Shown: piece by piece, positions 26,089 to 40,400 of the stretch
Layout of the letters: every line of letters begins with the position of its first letter
How positions within the stretch are numbered: position 1 is the first letter of the stretch
Source of the DNA: Synchiropus splendidus
Taxonomy: Eukaryota > Chordata > Actinopteri > Syngnathiformes > Callionymidae
Length of the DNA: 64,000 bases
NCBI RefSeq assembly: GCF_027744825.2
Contig: NC_071335.1
Span: 30,393,501 to 30,457,500 of the forward strand
Direction of reading: 5' to 3'
The notes under the pieces: model-generated
The model's input: the letters and a program-made list of their open reading frames with translations, nothing else
What the model was told of the DNA's origin: nothing
Databases searched by the model: none
Translations under genes and position numbers: made by a program

Positions 26089-28497
26089 GGTACTGAGAAC
26101 AGGAGAACAACAACGATCAACAACCAACCCACATGTGTTACTGACCGCTATATTGCCGACTCCATGTCGTTCACCACAAAGATCAGTGCGATGTCTTGTA
26201 TCGACATTCACATCAAATAATAAGAAGGTGAGTTATAAAACGAATTAAACGAAACGAAAGAGTAGACAAAATATATACAGTTAGTTATGTCACTATATAA
26301 AGATACAATTTTGGTAGTTAGATGCCAGATTGGTTCTGGACGGTTATCTACAAATAACGTAGACGAACTTCTCAAACAACATCAGCATCAACAGTCTCTT
26401 GCGATTTACCTGATGTTTATCTCAGTTTTGCTCGCTGTGGAGATCCTGCTTTATTCAGCGCTGAAAGTTGCTTAAGTAACATACGTCCGTGTGTGTTACG
26501 TCACTGTGTTACATGATGCTATATGTGGGAACATTCGTCCGCCATGATAGTTGAGGCAAACAAGCGGCTGGTGTCACGACCAGATGATATTCTAGACAAG
26601 TATCCGTCATTTAAAGAAAATATATACAATTTCAACACGTTAGTGTAACGAAAATGTGTGCTAATTTTATTTTTAAGCGATAGTAAAATACATGGCATGG
26701 CATTTGCCACATCAAAGATGGCGGCCTCCTACTACCGCTTGTAGGGGGTGTGTGGAGGGAGTCAGCAAGTTTACTGGCTGTTAAAAATAAAGCTCCACAC
26801 TCATGTCACTTGTGTAAGTGCCACGTTCGTTGAGAACATCAACAACGGCAGTCATGGTCATGGGACTGTTCTACCTCAACCTTCATTATATAACTGCTTT
26901 CTGTTGTGTATACAATTTGAGTAGTGAGACATGTAGTATTTCCTACTACTTATTCAGTGTGGCATTAATTCAATTCAAATACTTTCATTGTCTCCCAAGA
27001 CTAAACTCCGCACTAGTGTAGTACAGCTACCACATTCCTACGGATTACTATGGTGTCAATGATTTTTTGTTAAAATAGCATTTTTCTTTTTTTTTCTTTT
27101 CAAAGAAAAACAATTTGCAATATGATCAGAGAAAATAACTTTCTAGTCTTGGGATTTGTCCCAGCAGGTGGATCAATTGTGTCTGGCTTCTAGCGTCATG
27201 AGAACCAGTATAAGTTTTTAACCAACTAGGTCAATTAGGTTTAGGTTTTGGTTAAGAGTGCTGCTTAAGTTTAGCCAATTCTTTTGGAAGGTATGTGTGA
27301 GAGGCTGGGGAAAGCATTATGTCAATGAGAGTCCTCGCTAAGATACAAGCACAAACATCTGTGTGTGTGTGTGTGTGTGGAGAATATGGGTTTAAAAGAT
27401 GATTTAAAAGTTGTTGTGAGTTTCAGTCACTACTTTGGCTGTAAAAAAAAATCATACAATATGAATTCACATTTTTCAGAAATTAAATACTGTTTCGCAC
27501 CCACTGATCTGGCCCACACATGCTGGCAGATGACATTTCAGGTGTTTAAATTATTCATGCCTTTGCTTTCAAGTCAACACATGCTTCATTTAACAGTAGG
27601 AGGAGCAGGGGTTAACGTTCCCCTTGACTTATATAATACTCATCTAAAAGGTATGCATATTTTAAAGTGTTTCCTGAAGTTATTATTTCATTTTCTTTAC
27701 TTGTGCTGATGCAATCGTGACTGAGGGATCTGGTAGAATCACTGAAGAACATAGATCTTTGTAAAAAATAAACGTCAGTGTTATATTTTCTCTGTGTTCT
27801 AACCTACTGTAAAATCTCACCCGGATGCGTTATGAGACAGAAGGCCATGTGATGCTGTGGTTTTAAATCCCTCCTACCAAGGAGGTTCATCCAAGTACAA
27901 TAAAGAAAAGTCAATGACAAATATTTAATTCAGAAAAAATGAATCTTGTTTGGTTAGAAAACAACAACAACTAAATAAGTATACACTAACACAGGTGTAT
28001 CCGTGTGACTTCCAAAATCTTTTTTAAAGTGTATTTTGGCTTCGTCGTGCTACATAACAAACCAGTGTTAAACTGTATTATGAAATGAATAATAGATTAT
28101 TCATCGTAAAATATTTTGACGACTGAAACACACATCTCAGCTGAATAACAAATGGCAAAGTAAATTATCAACCCACACGAAGGCTCAAGGGAGGAGAGGA
28201 TTTGTATTAATAATTCTATTAGCAGCACATTAGCTGTCGCCCTCAGCACATTCCACTGAAGTAGCGGTGAAATGAACGCGCGCTCTGATTGGCTATGTGG
28301 CCTGGTCGTCACAAAACAAGGGCCTCTGATTGGCTGGCCACGCCTCGTCGGTAGCACGTAGTGCACAGTAGCCAGAACTGGGATGGTCCCTCGCCGCCAC
28401 GGAGCAATCCCCGCCACTGACATCGACGTGTTTTTCTCCCAACATTTCCATGGTAACAGCCCAGTCGAAGGTCTGAGGAGCCGAACGCGGAGTGAAA
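26089..28497. other. Divergent gcdh - slc44a2 intergenic region
   Basis: Contains the gcdh promoter side at the left and the slc44a2 promoter at the right. A YY1-like element (AAGATGGCGGC, about 26714-26724) of the kind found at transcription starts of housekeeping genes occurs mid-region with only a short frame after it. A short (GT)n run lies near 27361-27378. No coding gene seen; the sequence is AT-rich. Confidence 0.4.
28283..28340 (+). promoter_or_regulatory. Twin inverted CCAAT boxes in the slc44a2 promoter
   Basis: Two copies of CTCTGATTGGCT, the reverse-strand NF-Y site, carry ATTGG at 28288-28292 and 28329-28333, 41 bases apart, within GC-rich DNA 165-210 bases upstream of the slc44a2 exon 1a ATG. 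This is a typical TATA-less promoter layout. Confidence 0.6.
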
Positions 28498-31400
28498 ATG
28501 GAACTGGAGGAAAAAAATCCCGACCCCAAATACGGTAAGTAGACAGTTCTGCTGTTGTTCCCGCCCCGGCGTTTGATAGTTGACGAACATGGAAACAATG
28601 ACTGCAATGGATGGATGGGTGTGGACCCCGTGGATCTCCTGCGGATCTGAAGGCATCTCCAGCCTCATTTCCCGATGGAGTCTCCACATTTCCGTCTGAA
28701 CTGGAAGTTTTATGGTTCAATAATAAGTCTCTTCGTGTGGAGTGATGTGATCCCTTGTTCTTCCACCTGGGCACGACTCAACCTCATTCAAAGTTAAACA
28801 TGACGTACCCGAGCCACGTTCTCATGATCTGTGAAAACAAATCGAGAGCCCAGATTGTCTGAGTGCTTCCCGCAGGAGTGAACAGAAGCAGTTGGTGTCC
28901 TGACATATTGCAATTTCACCCACCGATGCACAAACACCTCCGAGATATACCGCTGATATATGAGGTCTATATTAAGAAACTCCACTGGAGTGTGTATTGG
29001 TGGCAGCCCTCACTTGCTTCTGTGTCTGGGCCCCAGTCATCCTATGGACTGTTGAGTCATCAAGTTTCAGTCATCGGTGTTGTCTTTGCTTTCAAACCAC
29101 CGTTTGTGGCACAGTGGGAGGACGTCCACAGTCAAACCCAAGCACGCAATGCTTCTCCCTAACAGCCCTTTCTTTCACAATGATCAGACTCCCACACCCA
29201 CGACCTTGTGTGCACATCCCCTCCAGACAGTCTGTGACGAACCCACAGTGGATGACTTTACCTTCCTGTTTCTGTTCACGTTCATGACTTCACTTATACA
29301 TGTCTTCCCTGTGTATCTGTATGGCTCCTCTGCCCTCATGAGATCAGATAGTGCAGACAGGCTGCAGCATGCACAGTCTAGTCTGGCATCCTCCATAAGA
29401 TTGATGTGTCAATATTAAACTGAGAGTCGGGTGAATTGCAACACTCTAAATGTGTGCAGTGCACACACGCACTGCACACAGTATCAGTCACACGCCATCT
29501 ATTGCGCTGATTGTGAGTTGTGTGTACTTATTTAAATGGCCGTAATAACAGTGTAATTGTCTACTAAAGACACTGTCTGACTTTTCAGCTGTATCACTCC
29601 TGCTGTTAGTCTTGACAGCACTAATATGACCACCCACCCATTCATTTTCTTCCCGGCCATGGACCTAATTCCACTCATAGAAACCACAGTTCCCACTATT
29701 CCATTAAGGTAGGCTGAGTAGGGTCATGTGATAACCCCGTTGGGCCCATAAAGACCTGCATCCGACGTGACATCACTTACGCAAAACACACACTCTCACA
29801 TCTGAAAGACACACCAGGCTGTCTGTGAGCATGTAACGCACTGGCAGTATGAATATTAGGCCACCATTTCTAGGGCAGGATCTCCAATTTATTTAGCCAT
29901 TTCACACCGCTTTGCATGTTTCTCTCATGTCTGTCTCTGAAGAAATGAAGCGCTTTTACATTTTACATTTGTGGTCACATGAAGACATTTTTTGTCACTT
30001 TTGTCACGCCCATGTGTCATCATCTCATTGTCTCATTTGTTTGCTGATCTGCAATGTTTAAGTGTGAAGAAACTGCAATCTCAGGTCTAGCTTCAGTCAG
30101 ACTTCACTGATAATCTGATCTGACCACCTCACTACTGTCAAGTCAAAATGTCTCAAGGTACATTTACTCACATACTGTCATGCACTTTCTGAGCCTAAGA
30201 CTCTTCTCCTACGATCTATCTGACTCATTTCAAAGAAATGTTCTTCAGCTGTTGTCATATTTTGTAGTTCTTTCAACCTATACGCAGGAAACACTGCTGT
30301 CTTCCAGCAATACAAGGCTGAGTGGTGTGCATGCAACCAAACAGAAACAATGATGCTGAGTGCGGCACAGCTTTATTTACTAACCTTCTAACTTCATTTG
30401 TCAAATAATTCAGACTAGAACACACATAATAAGGCCAACCATTTGAAGTCACCTCGAATGTTTTTCACCCGGCATGAGGAAACACCAGGTGATAAAATTA
30501 GAACGGCCTGTAGAAAGAAAGGGAGTTACTTTTCCCAAAACATTTTTAATGTCTCCTGGCTGACTTTTGTGACGACCTGGACAGCTGAAATAGGAATAAC
30601 AAAAACCAGCACAAAAAAAGGTCCTACTCTTGTCACAATTCAGTTTCCATTTATCAGAAGAAAGGTTTTATGTAACAGTTGGCAGCTTTGTGGCGGCATC
30701 TCTGCTGGGATTCTGTTCTACACAATCGAGTACTGTTTTATTGGACGGAACAGGCAAAGACTCGTTTTGTTTTCACAGTTTTAATGAAGCTGCCACTTTC
30801 TCAGTCACAGATGGTGCTACAATGAAATCCTTGGGCAGACACATCTAAAGTTTACCCAGTCAAGATAACTGGTTTGCGCACATGGTCTGATGACGTAAGT
30901 GACAGCTCAGATAAATCTACTTACACACTCTACTATGTGTCATCCTTGGCATCTGGTCACTAACTATGAGATTGGATCTAGAGACAGTTGTTTTTTTTAA
31001 GTGTGTGGTGGTGCTTTCGAGGACCTGCTCGTGCACAGGCATCGCAACTGCTGGTAGAGACATAGAGGAGGAAGCATTGGATAAAAGGGCAGCACCTCTT
31101 GCAGCAATAGGCTGGACAACTTCATTCATTTTTATCGTACGGACTTATGCTTTTCTGTATTGCTCAGATTTGCTTACAGGGTTAAAAACATGGGTCCTTA
31201 TCTTAGTATGCAGGCTGTCGTGCAGTATGGTGGTTTTATCATGTACTGTTAAGAGTGGATCCATTAGATTTATAGCATATACAGTATAATAGAAGTGATT
31301 CTGAATGGGTTATGTAATCTTCAAATTAACAAATAAAATTAAGCAAAATGTGCTTTGAGAACTCTGTTTGAGCATCTCAAAACTCAACCTTAAAACTTGG

Positions 31401-34400
31401 GAAATATTTTTTAGTAGCTTCATTTATTCACGATAGATGTTTTTGGGGTTAATAAAGTGCAAGAGCGCGATATTGTTTTGTATATGTTTGTCCCCACCAA
31501 AAAAGAAAATGGCAGCAGATGTGTGTGCTATTGGAAATATTAATACATTATGTCCGCTTTGTCGCAGCATCTCTGCTGGGATTCTTTAATTTGCTGAGAT
31601 GAAGTTACAAACATCTGGGATCACTCAGGCGTGCATCTCTTGTTGTCACTCATTGTCTCACGCAGCCACAGTGTAACCCCACAATAAACCTCACAGAACA
31701 GAGTGTGTGACGCCCTGAACACACCAAGGTTTTACACCCCTTGCAACTATCTCAAATTCTCCCACCAAGTCATTCTCCTGGCTGCTAAATCTCCAAGATT
31801 CACTCAAAGTTACTGTTCTTCTTTTGCCCTTGTATCTGGGCACGACCTGTCTAACCGCTGTGTTCCTTTTATACTGTCTCAGCCAGGCCTTGCAAATGGG
31901 AAGTCGTGATCGTGGATTCTGACAACTGTTCTGAAATTAGATTTTGAATTATTCATAAACCTTACTGGAATGATGAGAAAAGAATGGATGTAACCAAACT
32001 CTTTCATGAATTCTGTTTCAGCATATGAAAGACTGAAGGTTTCTCCTCTAAAAAAAGATTTATTTATTGTTATTTATTTAATCTGACATTATGTTTGATT
32101 TCTCCCACATGATAGTCGCAAAACACTCAAACGGGAAGCGTGATAAAAAAAGTTTCCTTGCCTCAAGTCAACGCTTGAATCGGTGTCTGCAGCCAAAGAT
32201 ACTGTTTCTCTCCATGCTTGAGCAGCCAGCTGAGCACATCTGTGACATGAGAGCCACACCTGGATCCCCATGACCTTGTGAGTTGCTCACCAGGTTTCTC
32301 TTGCATCGCGATGTTTGGCATCTACAGAGAGACTAATCTTCTCATCTTACCCAGAGATATGCTGATGACACTGTACTCTATCTTAGCCTGTCATCACATG
32401 ACTCTGAAGTCTCAGCCATTGTACACAGCAAAAGATGATAATTCAGTGTTGCATGAAAATAAAACAAACAAGTATCCAAATTAGCGAAGGAACTGAAAGA
32501 GTAGGAGATAACATCATTACTGTCTTTAAAATATCTGTGATCTCAGCCTCCAAAATATCTGCTGTTCGGTCCCAAAAACAGCTTTAAGAGCAAAAATATC
32601 CAAGCATAATATTCCCTTCCCTTTTCCTGACACTTGCCGGCAGTGGTGCTACTTATTACTTTATTAGTCATCAGACCAAAATATACTAGTCATGTTCCGT
32701 CAATATATTTACTCAGAAGTCTTGTAGGCTCCTGCAGCAGGATATACACAGCAATATCACAGGCTTGAACCAGATACTGGGTATCTGACCTTCAGTTTTG
32801 TCTATTTCTAGATTGCTGGTGGTCACCCCACTGCATTCCGGTGGCAGTGGGCAGCTGGAATCAGTATCATGTGCGGATGATCTTTATCAATTGAACAAGT
32901 CTTTGTGTATTGTACATGACTCTTTATGAAGGAGCATTTGAGCATTTTGGCTTCGTTGTGGAGGTTATGTGAGCGTTGCTCTGCTAGCTTTTCCTGGAGC
33001 TCACTGAGATGACAAATAAGAGCCAACATGCTGCACATAGTGGTCGTCTTCTGCTTTGTGGAGACATTCTTAAACTAGTGGTAACAGCTTGTCTCAATCC
33101 TCCCACAGTGTGAAGTCATGAGAGCGGACTGACTCCCTGCACGTGGGTGTGGTAGTAGTTGGCTGCTGCTGGTGTGTTCACCAGTATAGCCACCACTTTC
33201 TAATCTACCCATGGGCTGCTTATATGTGGCATCTCACTTTAGTCTATGTATCCAATGTGAAATGCTCCCGTATGTTTTGAGTTGCGACTCTGGTCCCAGA
33301 GTGAAAGCCATTGTTCCATTTTCTGGAATTCGTGTGTAAACTAAATGACTTATTTAATAGTTGACTATCGTCGACAATATCTATAGCTCTAATTGTTAGT
33401 GTGATGTTAATGCTAAGCTAATGCTACACTCACCTAATGAATTGTATTATTTTTAGTACAGTGGTACCTCGGTTCTCGACCACAATCCGTTCCAGACGGC
33501 CGTTCGAGAAGCGATTTGTTGGAAATCTGAATCAATTTTTCCCATTACAATGAATGGAAAAAGAAATAATGTGTTCCAAGCCTTAAAACAGGCTTTTGTC
33601 GGAGTGAATGTAGAGTGTCTGCTGCAGGTGCGCTGTTCCTCTATGTGTGTGGCCGCTGCATGTGGGAGGGGTTGCCGAGTGAGTGACGTCTCTCCAGAAG
33701 TGAAGAGGTGCCCGGTGCGTGTCCAGCTCTGAATGTGCGCTTCTGTGAAGTTTGGCTGTGACAAAGTCATAAACCAAGTCACGCTCAATCCCAGATTCGC
33801 CTCATCCTGTTCTGGGTTTTCGTTGGAAATCATAAGCAAAAAAATCTCTAAATTTTTGTTCGAACTCCGATTTGTTCGAAGTCCGGGACGTTCGAAAACC
33901 AAGGTACTACTGTATTTCACTGCTTTTCATTTTTATTGAACACAAATAAAACCTGCCTCCACCATTTGCTTGAGCTGGCAGTTAAAGGGTTAATGAAGAA
34001 GTTGACGTAGCTCTTGCCACTGGACACTAGTGTGAAATGGTGAAGCTTCATTATGGTTTACTTCTATACACTTTTACATCACTGCTTGGACAACAATTTG
34101 ATAACAAATACACAATGAGTTCATAAAAGGTATAGCACGCTTCACTCTGATCAATGAAATGTATGGGCCAAACATGGTTCCTGGTCCAGTGGTTGAGAAC
34201 ATGTTTAGTTTTTTCGGTCCAGTCGATTCTCATCCAGTCAAGATCCAGTCAAGTGGTTTCAGCTTCAAGTCAGCAAGTGCGACTGAGAGTCCCCACACTC
34301 TTCTTCTGAAGTGTCATGTTTAAAATTGAATGAACTTCTCTGCACAGTATTTGGGTTCTTGTACTGCTTTTTTTTGTTCCAGAAATCACAACTGGGACCT

Positions 34401-37400
34401 CATTTTGAAGTCTGCAGCGTGGCAGCTTGTATTACAGTCCTAAATACTGTATTAGAATGTAGCCGTGCTGGCTTGTTGATTTCAGCAGCGTGCTGGAATA
34501 TCCAGTGGAGAGGGTGGTTACATTACATTTTCCTGGCTGTAGGCTATAAAAAGAAAGGTAAACTTGACTGGAACATGCATCAGTTGATGGGCTTTTGGTT
34601 GTAAGAGGGGAAAGGTTAGTTACAATGATAATCTCTCAGGCTGTTACTGTATTTCAGTGTTGTTTATTAGGGTCCAGTGGGTTGTATTCCCTGCTGGTTT
34701 AAGTCCGTTGTGACGTTGATCCAGGAAAGGTTGTATCAGGGCGAGTGCAGAGGTTACAAAAAGAAGGAAGTGAAGACTCTGCAAGCGGAGTGTTAAAGAG
34801 CCTCCGCATGCTAGTGTGACTGAGAGAACAAGACAAAGACCGTTGGGATGGAAACACATGGCAGGAAAGGTAAAAAGGTTTTGTGTTTTTATCTGTTGAA
34901 ATCAATTCTTCCATTTTGAGGGTTGAGTGCAACGATTTCTGTATAGAAAGTGCGGCTTGACTGTGGGAGCACCAGAGACAACAGGCATATTATATTAGAT
35001 AAATGTGGCTGTGGTCAGATGATCAGCGTATGTGTTTAAAGTGTGACAACATCAGCATGCGATGAGGACAGCCACAGGAAAGGAAGTCCCCCTGTGACTC
35101 TGATCTGTTTTGTTTGTGGTGCATGTTCATGAGATCTGGCGAGGCGTCGCCATTAAGTCTCGATCATGATCTCAGTGGGCAGAAGTGCGTTTAGTCAATA
35201 TTTCCCCTTTGGCATTGCTGAAGGGTTTCCATGGCGGCCGAGGATGACTGAGAGATTCTAGTCACCAGAGAGCCTCTTGGCTGGTTGCTAGGCGCGACAA
35301 GTCTTTGTGTTAATAGTGAAAGTGTTTCGCCAACAAGCCATCAGCTTGGATCTTTCTCTTAATTTTAACTCAGATTGATCTTGAAAAGTCATCGATTCGA
35401 TAGAGAAATGTGACCGTTATAAATGCAAAGTGGTTTCGTGTTTTGTTCATGCCTGGGTTGCTTTTATATATCTTTTTTTTCTTGTCGTTTTTATATTACC
35501 ACCCCTCACCAACCACCATCAACCCACCATTTCCTGTCTATATTTACCCTCTGACTGACATTTGCAGTTAACACATTCTCATTGTGGTATGCAGAGCTCT
35601 GGACTCACACACAACTAAACACACCACCTGCAAGCCAAATGACCTACTTATCTTCCTTCCTATCGACTCCTTGAACTGTCCAGTGACAAGCTGACTTGGA
35701 CCAACAAACTGACTTAAGCAGCCCCTGAGTCCAGTCCCAGGGAAACAGAATTCATACCCTCTATCTTGTCTGCCAAAATTGATCATCAGAAAATGTTATT
35801 TCAGGGGAGTCCCGGAAGTACGACCCTAACTTCAAAGGACCAATACACAACAGGTAAGGCTCCAGTCAATTTCTCTTGACAAAACTGAACATGAAATTTG
35901 TCAGTGACTATGTTCCTCCACGTTCTTCTCAGGGGGTGCACGGATATTCTCTGTTGCATTCTCTTCATCCTGGCTGTGTTGGGCTACTTTGCTGTGGGAA
36001 TCATAGGTAGGTTCTTTTCAAGAATCTAAATCATCATCAAGCAGTGATGGTTGGTCGTGGTTTGACAAGACTTTCTCCATCAGCCTGGTCCCAAGGCGAC
36101 CCTCGGAAGGTGATCTACCCCACGGACAGTCGAGGGCAGTTCTGTGGGCAAGCAGGAACTCCACTGGAGTGAGTGACCACTTGAAAATTTAGATCAAAGC
36201 AGGGCTGTGTGATGGCTGTGACTTGAATGGTGAATTGTCCTCTTGAATAATTCAGGAAGAAGCCTTTGCTCTTTTACTTCAACATCGTGAGGTGCGCCAG
36301 CCCGCTGGTTCTGCTTGAGTTGCAGTGCCCCACGACGCAGGTGAGGGATCTTTTCCTTCTTAAAATATTTATTAAAAATCCACTTTATGCGAGTATCACT
36401 TTTATAATTAATCATAATAGCTTTTTGAATGCAGTATTTGATAAAAACGAGTAGGTCTAATCTTAATCTTAGCTCAAAATCTTCTCCTTCATCCCCCGAA
36501 ATATCATCCAAATCAAACTTGTACTCACCGAACTTGTGAACTGTGTGTCGTGTCTTGTGTTCCAGTTATGTGTAGAAACCTGCCCAGACAGACATCTCAC
36601 TCTGGTGAAAGCCAAGCTGGGCACCAAAGAAGACCGAGAGTACTATCAACAGTACTGCAAAGCTGGAGTAGACTTTGCCAAATTGGTACGACCAGACAAA
36701 GAACAGCATTTGCCTTCAGTATTATCGACTGACTGTGTTCTTTGTGCCTTGATTTAGAGCCCCCCGGAGCTGTTGAGGGATGGTCTGTGTCCCGCCATGC
36801 TCATGCCCAGCAAAGCTTGTAAGTGACGTACAGCAGAGTGAAGTTAAAACCAAACAAATGAGTGATGAACTTCTGCTTGTTCCTGAAGTCACGCGCCGAT
36901 GCCTTCCTGCTCTGGGAACATTGAAAGGCGGGGTGGTGGTGGTGGGCAACGAGACCTCTTTCGAAGATGGACAGGGCGTCACTGTAAACGCAACCGAACT
37001 GCTGGATGCATCAAAGTAAGTGCCTTAGTTAAATTGTAAACATAATAAAATAAGCAATGAAAGGTAAAATTCCTATTTACTCTTTTCATTCATGCATGAT
37101 TAATATTTATTATGCAGCCACACACAAGTAAAGTGAAGAAAAAATACGTGCTACATCTTTTTTTCCAAACATTTACTGATTTTCAAATATACATATAAAG
37201 ACACAATGTATACAGTAATCACTATGCAAGACGTTAAGAGAGTTGTACATGAATATAAAGCAAACTATGCATTTTTTTCTTATGCAAATATACACAAGAA
37301 TCAGAAAAGATCATTCAAATTGTGCATGAACAAAACTAAGCAAATCATAAACCTCGAGCAAATAAAATGATTCTATATGTGAGTGAATAAACTTATCAGT

Positions 37401-40400
37401 ACTCTTCTGCTGCAGTATTCATGGGCAAGTTGACACCTAGTTTTGCCCTTGAGACCAGAACTTTGACAGAGCCAGACTTGTGGTAGCCCAGAAAGATGAA
37501 TGGGACTCTCCTCACCAGTCTCCAGTGCGTCACTGATCTCACCCAGGTTGTAAAAGCAGATGTGCACCAACAGAGCTGCTGAAATAAAATTAAAAAAAAT
37601 GACGGCTTGTGTTTTAAAAAGTGAAGGGCAATACAACACAACAATGAACCTAACTAGCACGTGAAAAGCTCGGCAGACGACAGAGAAGAAAAACAAACTC
37701 TGAACTGCGGCTGCAAAATCCTTTGCACGGAGCTGAAACCCAGCCTGCTATCATCTCCTCAACCCACTGTGCCCGTTTGACAGCCTGTGTAATTGGCCTA
37801 TTTATTATCCTTGCTCCATAATTGCCTGCACGCTGCTGTCCGCCCACTTGTGGACTGAAATGTTCCTCACTCGTTGATAATTGAGGCGAGAGTGATGCAG
37901 TTCTGCAACAAGACAAGCTGCGGAGAGATGGCAAGGTTTCACTTCTTGTTTCGGCCTCATAAAAGCATTATTATCTGTTATTATTCAAAGCCCCGAAATA
38001 TAAATGAAGCGCCATCTATGGGACTGCGAATATAAAGACAACTTGAATACTTGTGTCCCAAACGTTTTAGTTGTTATTTATTTTACGATATTGCTCAGAT
38101 AGTTATAGCGAATATTGAATCGTGACTAGTGAAATTAAAGGAACATAAAGTCAAGCAAATTATATGTGTTTAAATCTTAAATAAATCTTCATGGTAGTCC
38201 AGACTTGCCATTACATTCTTAGTTGTTGCTTTTTTAATGTGATATTTTGATTTTTTTAAGGAAGTCCAACGTGGTTGTCGAAGCTCGTCAGGTGGCCATG
38301 AGGATCTTTGAGGACTACACACAGTCGTGGCATTGGATTCTGCTGTGAGTGATTGTTGTTTTATAGCACACGTTTTACACACACATTATAAATAGTGCAC
38401 ACAATGACTTTTAGCCTTCTTCTTATGATGTGGTTTGTCCTTCTAGCGGCCTGGTGATCGCCATGGTGGTCAGCTTGATTTTCATCGTCCTGCTACGCTT
38501 CTTGGCAGGAGTCATGGTCTGGGTCATGATCGTGCTGGTTATTCTGGTCGTTGGATATGGTGTGTTCAGGCACAACACGGTGCAAGTGGCTCGGCCTTGA
38601 GTAACCCATCATGTTGTCGCTTAGGCATTTTCCACTGTTACATGGAGTTTGCGAGCCTAAAGGGGGAACCAGGAGCTGACGTCACCATTCGAGATCTGGG
38701 CCTCCAGACAGACTTCTCCATCTACCTACAGATCAGACAAACCTGGCTTGCTTTCAGTACGGCAACACACACGCTATTTGCATGAGGCCAACTGATGATG
38801 AGTTCATTTTTTCCTGTTTTTGTCATGCAGTGATCATTCTTGCCATTGTGGAAGTGATTATCATCCTGCTGCTCATCTTCCTCAGGAAGAGAATCATGAT
38901 CGCCATCGCACTGATCAAAGAATCGAGCAGGTCAGTGGGGACTGTTATCGATCAGCAGCAACATTGTGATGTATAGCATTCCCTCTTTTAAAGGGTTTCC
39001 TATAAAACAGTGTGTGAACATGTCACTGAAAAATAGGTGAATTAGTACTCAAGCCTGACTAAGGGGGACAACGCAAACACACTAACTCAAAAGGCCCAAT
39101 AAACAGAAAATGCTCTGTGGTGGATACCACACATGACGACACAACGATAGGGAGAGGAAAACAAAACGTGAGTTTAACGAAACACTTACACATGATGTAA
39201 CTAGAGAACAAACCAGGTACAGAAACAGAGTGAGAAGAATGAAACTAAGGAGGCAGCTGAAAATAAAATGAAAAAGCGCGCACACAATTTGGAGAGATTC
39301 AGGGAGACAGACCGACAGAGTGGAGTCGCAGGAGAGTTTACCATGGGAACGCGAAGTAACCATCTGGCGACAGGAGCTGACGCCGAGGTACAGATATCCA
39401 AGAAAACATGATTAGCAGGTGAATGCCAGCCGTGTCGCTCGGGAAGCTGGAGAAAAACAAGAAAACGGAAACACAGAACAGAACCGGAAATCACACAAAT
39501 AAAAGCACGAAAGACAATGGACATGACAAATTTACTAGATCATCATAGGTTTCAAAAAAGACATCTATTGTCGCTTTTATTGAAATCCGGTTGATCTGTA
39601 TCTGGATACATGGGTGCATGATATGAGACAAAAGTGAAATAGAAACAGATTTTTGCAGTCAGGTAAAGCTAAAAAGGACAGTGATACATACAGCGATGCC
39701 ACATAGAATTCAGTTCAGTTCAGTATTATAACCATATTTTTAAGCCAAGAAATTGTCTGTAAATATTTTAATTGAAACATGTATGTTCAGGCCACGGCAG
39801 CGGTCCGTTCAGGTGGATGTTGACTCCTCTTGCTCGGTGCTGACAGAGAAATAAGATCAAGATCAAGCTGATGTCCGAACTATTTTGTTTGTTGCGGCTC
39901 CAGCTGAGTAGAGAAAAAGGACGGAGCGTATCAGACCAGGTCCCTCATGGCCAAAGATTTGCAGCGTGAAAGCCCTGTTACATTAGTGCCCCACATAAAT
40001 TCAATATAATGAAATAATAACTTGTTTGACTGGTCAGGTCTTTTCATATGGTTATTGATTCAGAAATGAAAAAGATGAAACAACAAGAGGATGTAGCATA
40101 TGTAAAATTCAGTTAATCCACTTCCTGACAAGAGCTGTTTGAACCCAGACAAATGAGTGGGTGCTCCAGAACGGATTGAGATTTGGCACTTGATAAAAGC
40201 CTCAGGTTCTCATCAAAGGAAGCCGCCTTCACACAATTTTAGCGCTTGTTTGTGTCATGTGTGCCAAACAAACTTTTAATCTTTAGGTTTCATCATAACT
40301 GTGTGTGTGTGTGTGTCACTATCCCTGTCATCTCCACAGGTGATTCCATCCATGTTGTGTAGTTGTCCTCAACGTAGTGGGATTTCTGTATATTTATTTT

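Larger units (their letters stand above)
28535..35804. other. Large first intron of slc44a2
   Basis: Apart from the alternative exon 1b (34848-34869) and a mariner-type MITE (33457-33914) I see no genes here. The open frames are short, unconserved-looking and lack domains. A 20-base motif (CATCTCTGCTGGGATTCT) recurs at about 30698-30715 and 31568-31585, suggesting decayed dispersed repeat. Confidence 0.45.

Noticed and set aside
26700..26800. YY1-like AAGATGGCGGC with ATG and a nearby AATAAA
   Set aside because: The frame stops after eight codons; no gene structure follows.
28097..28774. 225-codon minus-strand frame across the slc44a2 promoter
   Set aside because: Covers GC-rich promoter and exon 1a; low stop density in GC-rich DNA explains it. 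No domain seen.
33453..33920. 155-codon minus-strand frame
   Set aside because: It covers the MITE from end to end, including its terminal repeats, and shows no transposase motif.
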